A program made the translations under genes and the position numbers. From assembly GCA_022749905.1 (NCBI GenBank), contig JAKIWU010000077.1, positions 1 to 6,563 of the forward strand: a stretch of DNA of 6,563 bases, given 5' to 3'. A model generated the notes under the pieces. That model was not told the DNA's origin. It worked only from the letters and a program-made list of their open reading frames with translations, and did not search any database. This document shows, piece by piece, positions 5,525 through 6,563 of this stretch (positions are counted from its first letter, which is position 1; each line of letters starts with the position of its first letter). The stretch is from Thermoplasmata archaeon (GTDB lineage Archaea > Thermoplasmatota > Thermoplasmata > Lutacidiplasmatales > UBA184).

Positions 5525-6563
5525 CTACGCGGCGGTCCGTGATTGGCTCAACCGCTGGGCGTACTTCTTGAACACTTCCGACGCGCGCGCGACCGCCTCG
5601 ATCTTGACGTACTCGTTCGCCTGGTGGGAGAGCTCCTCCTCCCCGGCGCCGAAGATGACCACGCGCGGGTTCACCTGGGCGTAGCTCACGGCCTCGGAGG
5701 CGTGCACGAGGACGGCGGCCTCGGCTCCGGCGACCTCGCGGAGGATGCGCACGTGCTCGGCGTTGGGATCGATCTGGACGGCGGGCATCGAAAGGATCCG
5801 GCGGAGGGTGAACGGGGTCTTGATCCTCCGAAGGTGCTCCTCGATCTCCCGGTAGAGCTGATCCGGTGTGTACGGTGGTGGGAAGCGAATGTCCACCTCG
5901 GCCGTGGCCTTGTTCGGTACGACGTTGATCCGGGTCCCTCCGTTTAGCGTCCCGATGTTCATCGTGACCGACCCGAGCTCGGGGTGCGCGATGCGGCCCT
6001 TGAACCCCTCGAGGCCCCGCAGGATCCGCATCATCTTGGAAATGGCGTTCTCACCGAGGTGGGGCATCGCGCCGTGCGCGGCCTTCCCCCGGGTCTCAAT
6101 GGCGAGATCGAGGACGCCCTTCTCCGCATAGGCGACCTTGAGCCCCGTCGGCTCGCCGACGACGATCGCCTTCGCGCGGCGGATCGGGAGGGTCTTCGCG
6201 AGGGCGGCCGAACCTTGCATGGTCGTCTCCTCGTCCGTCGTGAGGGCGAGGGCGACGGGGACCTTGCGTGCCACGAGGTCCTGCGCAGCGTGAAGCATCG
6301 CGATCACGGTACCCTTCATGTCCGAGGCGCCGCGGCCGTAGAGCCGTCCGGACGCGAGCTGGCTCTGGGAGAAGCTCCAGTAGTCGCCCACAGGGGGCGT
6401 GTCGAGGTGGCCGGAGAGGACGAGACCCCCCTGGCCGTACTCCGCGAGGAGGGCGGGAGACTGCGAGTCCCCGAACAAGGTGTTGCGCATATGCACCTGG
6501 TCGGTGAACGACTGCACGTAGTCGAGAACCTCCTGCTTGTCGGAGAAGGGGTCGCTCGGGATC
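5525..6563 (-). CDS. M20-family metallohydrolase (ArgE/DapE/ACY1 type), N-terminus beyond window
   Basis: The frame is open to the right edge; 345 residues are visible, beginning IPSDPFSDKQ, so probably only a short N-terminus is missing (the IPS usually lies about 10-20 residues from the start). These zinc-dependent enzymes cleave amide bonds such as N-acyl or peptide bonds. Counting from the first complete codon, motifs are GHLDT (His52, Asp54), GRGASDMKG (bridging Asp81), TDEET (catalytic Glu111, metal Glu112), GEPTG (Glu137), the dimerisation-domain AAHGAMPHLGENAI (His163), NGGTRINVVPNKA, and the C-terminal metal His313 in GAGEEELSHQANEYV. All expected metal ligands are present, so it should be active. 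A GTG (6515-6517) lies inside the gene but is not the real start, since conserved sequence continues upstream. It lies eight bases ahead of the tandem glycosyltransferases. The substrate cannot be told; acylated amino acids (arginine, lysine or diaminopimelate intermediates) and dipeptides are all possible. Confidence 0.93.
   Translation of the reverse strand, partial: IPSDPFSDKQEVLDYVQSFTDQVHMRNTLFGDSQSPALLAEYGQGGLVLSGHLDTPPVGDYWSFSQSQLASGRLYGRGASDMKGTVIAMLHAAQDLVARKVPVALALTTDEETTMQGSAALAKTLPIRRAKAIVVGEPTGLKVAYAEKGVLDLAIETRGKAAHGAMPHLGENAISKMMRILRGLEGFKGRIAHPELGSVTMNIGTLNGGTRINVVPNKATAEVDIRFPPPYTPDQLYREIEEHLRRIKTPFTLRRILSMPAVQIDPNAEHVRILREVAGAEAAVLVHASEAVSYAQVNPRVVIFGAGEEELSHQANEYVKIEAVARASEVFKKYAQRLSQSRTAA

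Noticed and set aside
4701..5684. Plus-strand 327-codon frame opposite the first glycosyltransferase and the M20 gene
   Set aside because: It crosses two real genes and their junction and has only a charged, low-complexity composition; the length follows from the scarcity of stops in GC-rich sequence.
5525..6517. M20 hydrolase read as a complete protein starting at the internal GTG 6515-6517
   Set aside because: The frame continues to the window edge with family-like sequence (IPSDPFSDKQ), so the true start lies outside and the gene is truncated by the window.
4335..6563. Bacillithiol- or mycothiol-type biosynthesis cluster (GT4 plus deacetylase)
   Set aside because: The hydrolase is M20, with GHLDT and SDMKG motifs, not the LmbE family used in those pathways, and no cysteine ligase is visible.

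Overview
The window is a compact, high-GC chromosomal stretch. It has six recognisable genes plus one very short gene that is easy to overlook. I see no RNA genes, mobile elements, CRISPR arrays or prophage signs. The features lean towards an archaeon, possibly a high-GC Thermoplasmatota-type lineage. PurA carries a GGGPNTGHT nucleotide-binding segment. A perfect GGAGGTGA Shine-Dalgarno site matches the 16S anti-SD, while other starts have no SD and fit leaderless transcription. GTG starts are common, and one likely membrane gene resembles the DUF340/LysO exporter family. This assignment is an inference; a GC-rich bacterium is not excluded.

Layout. Left block (minus strand, 1-1805): purA (adenylosuccinate synthetase) is followed after 25 bp by a multi-pass membrane protein that runs off the left edge. 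A 130-bp divergent intergenic region (1806-1935) separates purA from a plus-strand class I/II aminotransferase (1936-3063). Right after the aminotransferase stop, a 47-codon reading frame (3065-3208) is preceded by a perfect SD and probably encodes a small basic helical protein. Its end overlaps, tail to tail, the end of the right block. Right block (minus strand, 3175-6563): an M20-family metallohydrolase truncated at the right edge, then after 8 bp a GT4 glycosyltransferase, then after an ATGA overlap a second GT4 glycosyltransferase.

How the genes may work together. PurA uses aspartate, and the divergent aminotransferase belongs to a superfamily that includes aspartate aminotransferases, so shared control of the pair is plausible but unproven. 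The M20 hydrolase and two tandem glycosyltransferases look like one transcription unit. The glycosyltransferases could build a short glycan, glycolipid or glycosylated small molecule; the acceptor and sugar donors cannot be read from the sequence.

Most of the window is ordinary housekeeping or accessory metabolism. I found no strong evidence for a new multi-gene system. The items most worth a second look are the SD-equipped small gene, the M20-GT4-GT4 unit, the unannotated membrane gene at the left edge, and substitutions in the PurA guanine-binding motif.
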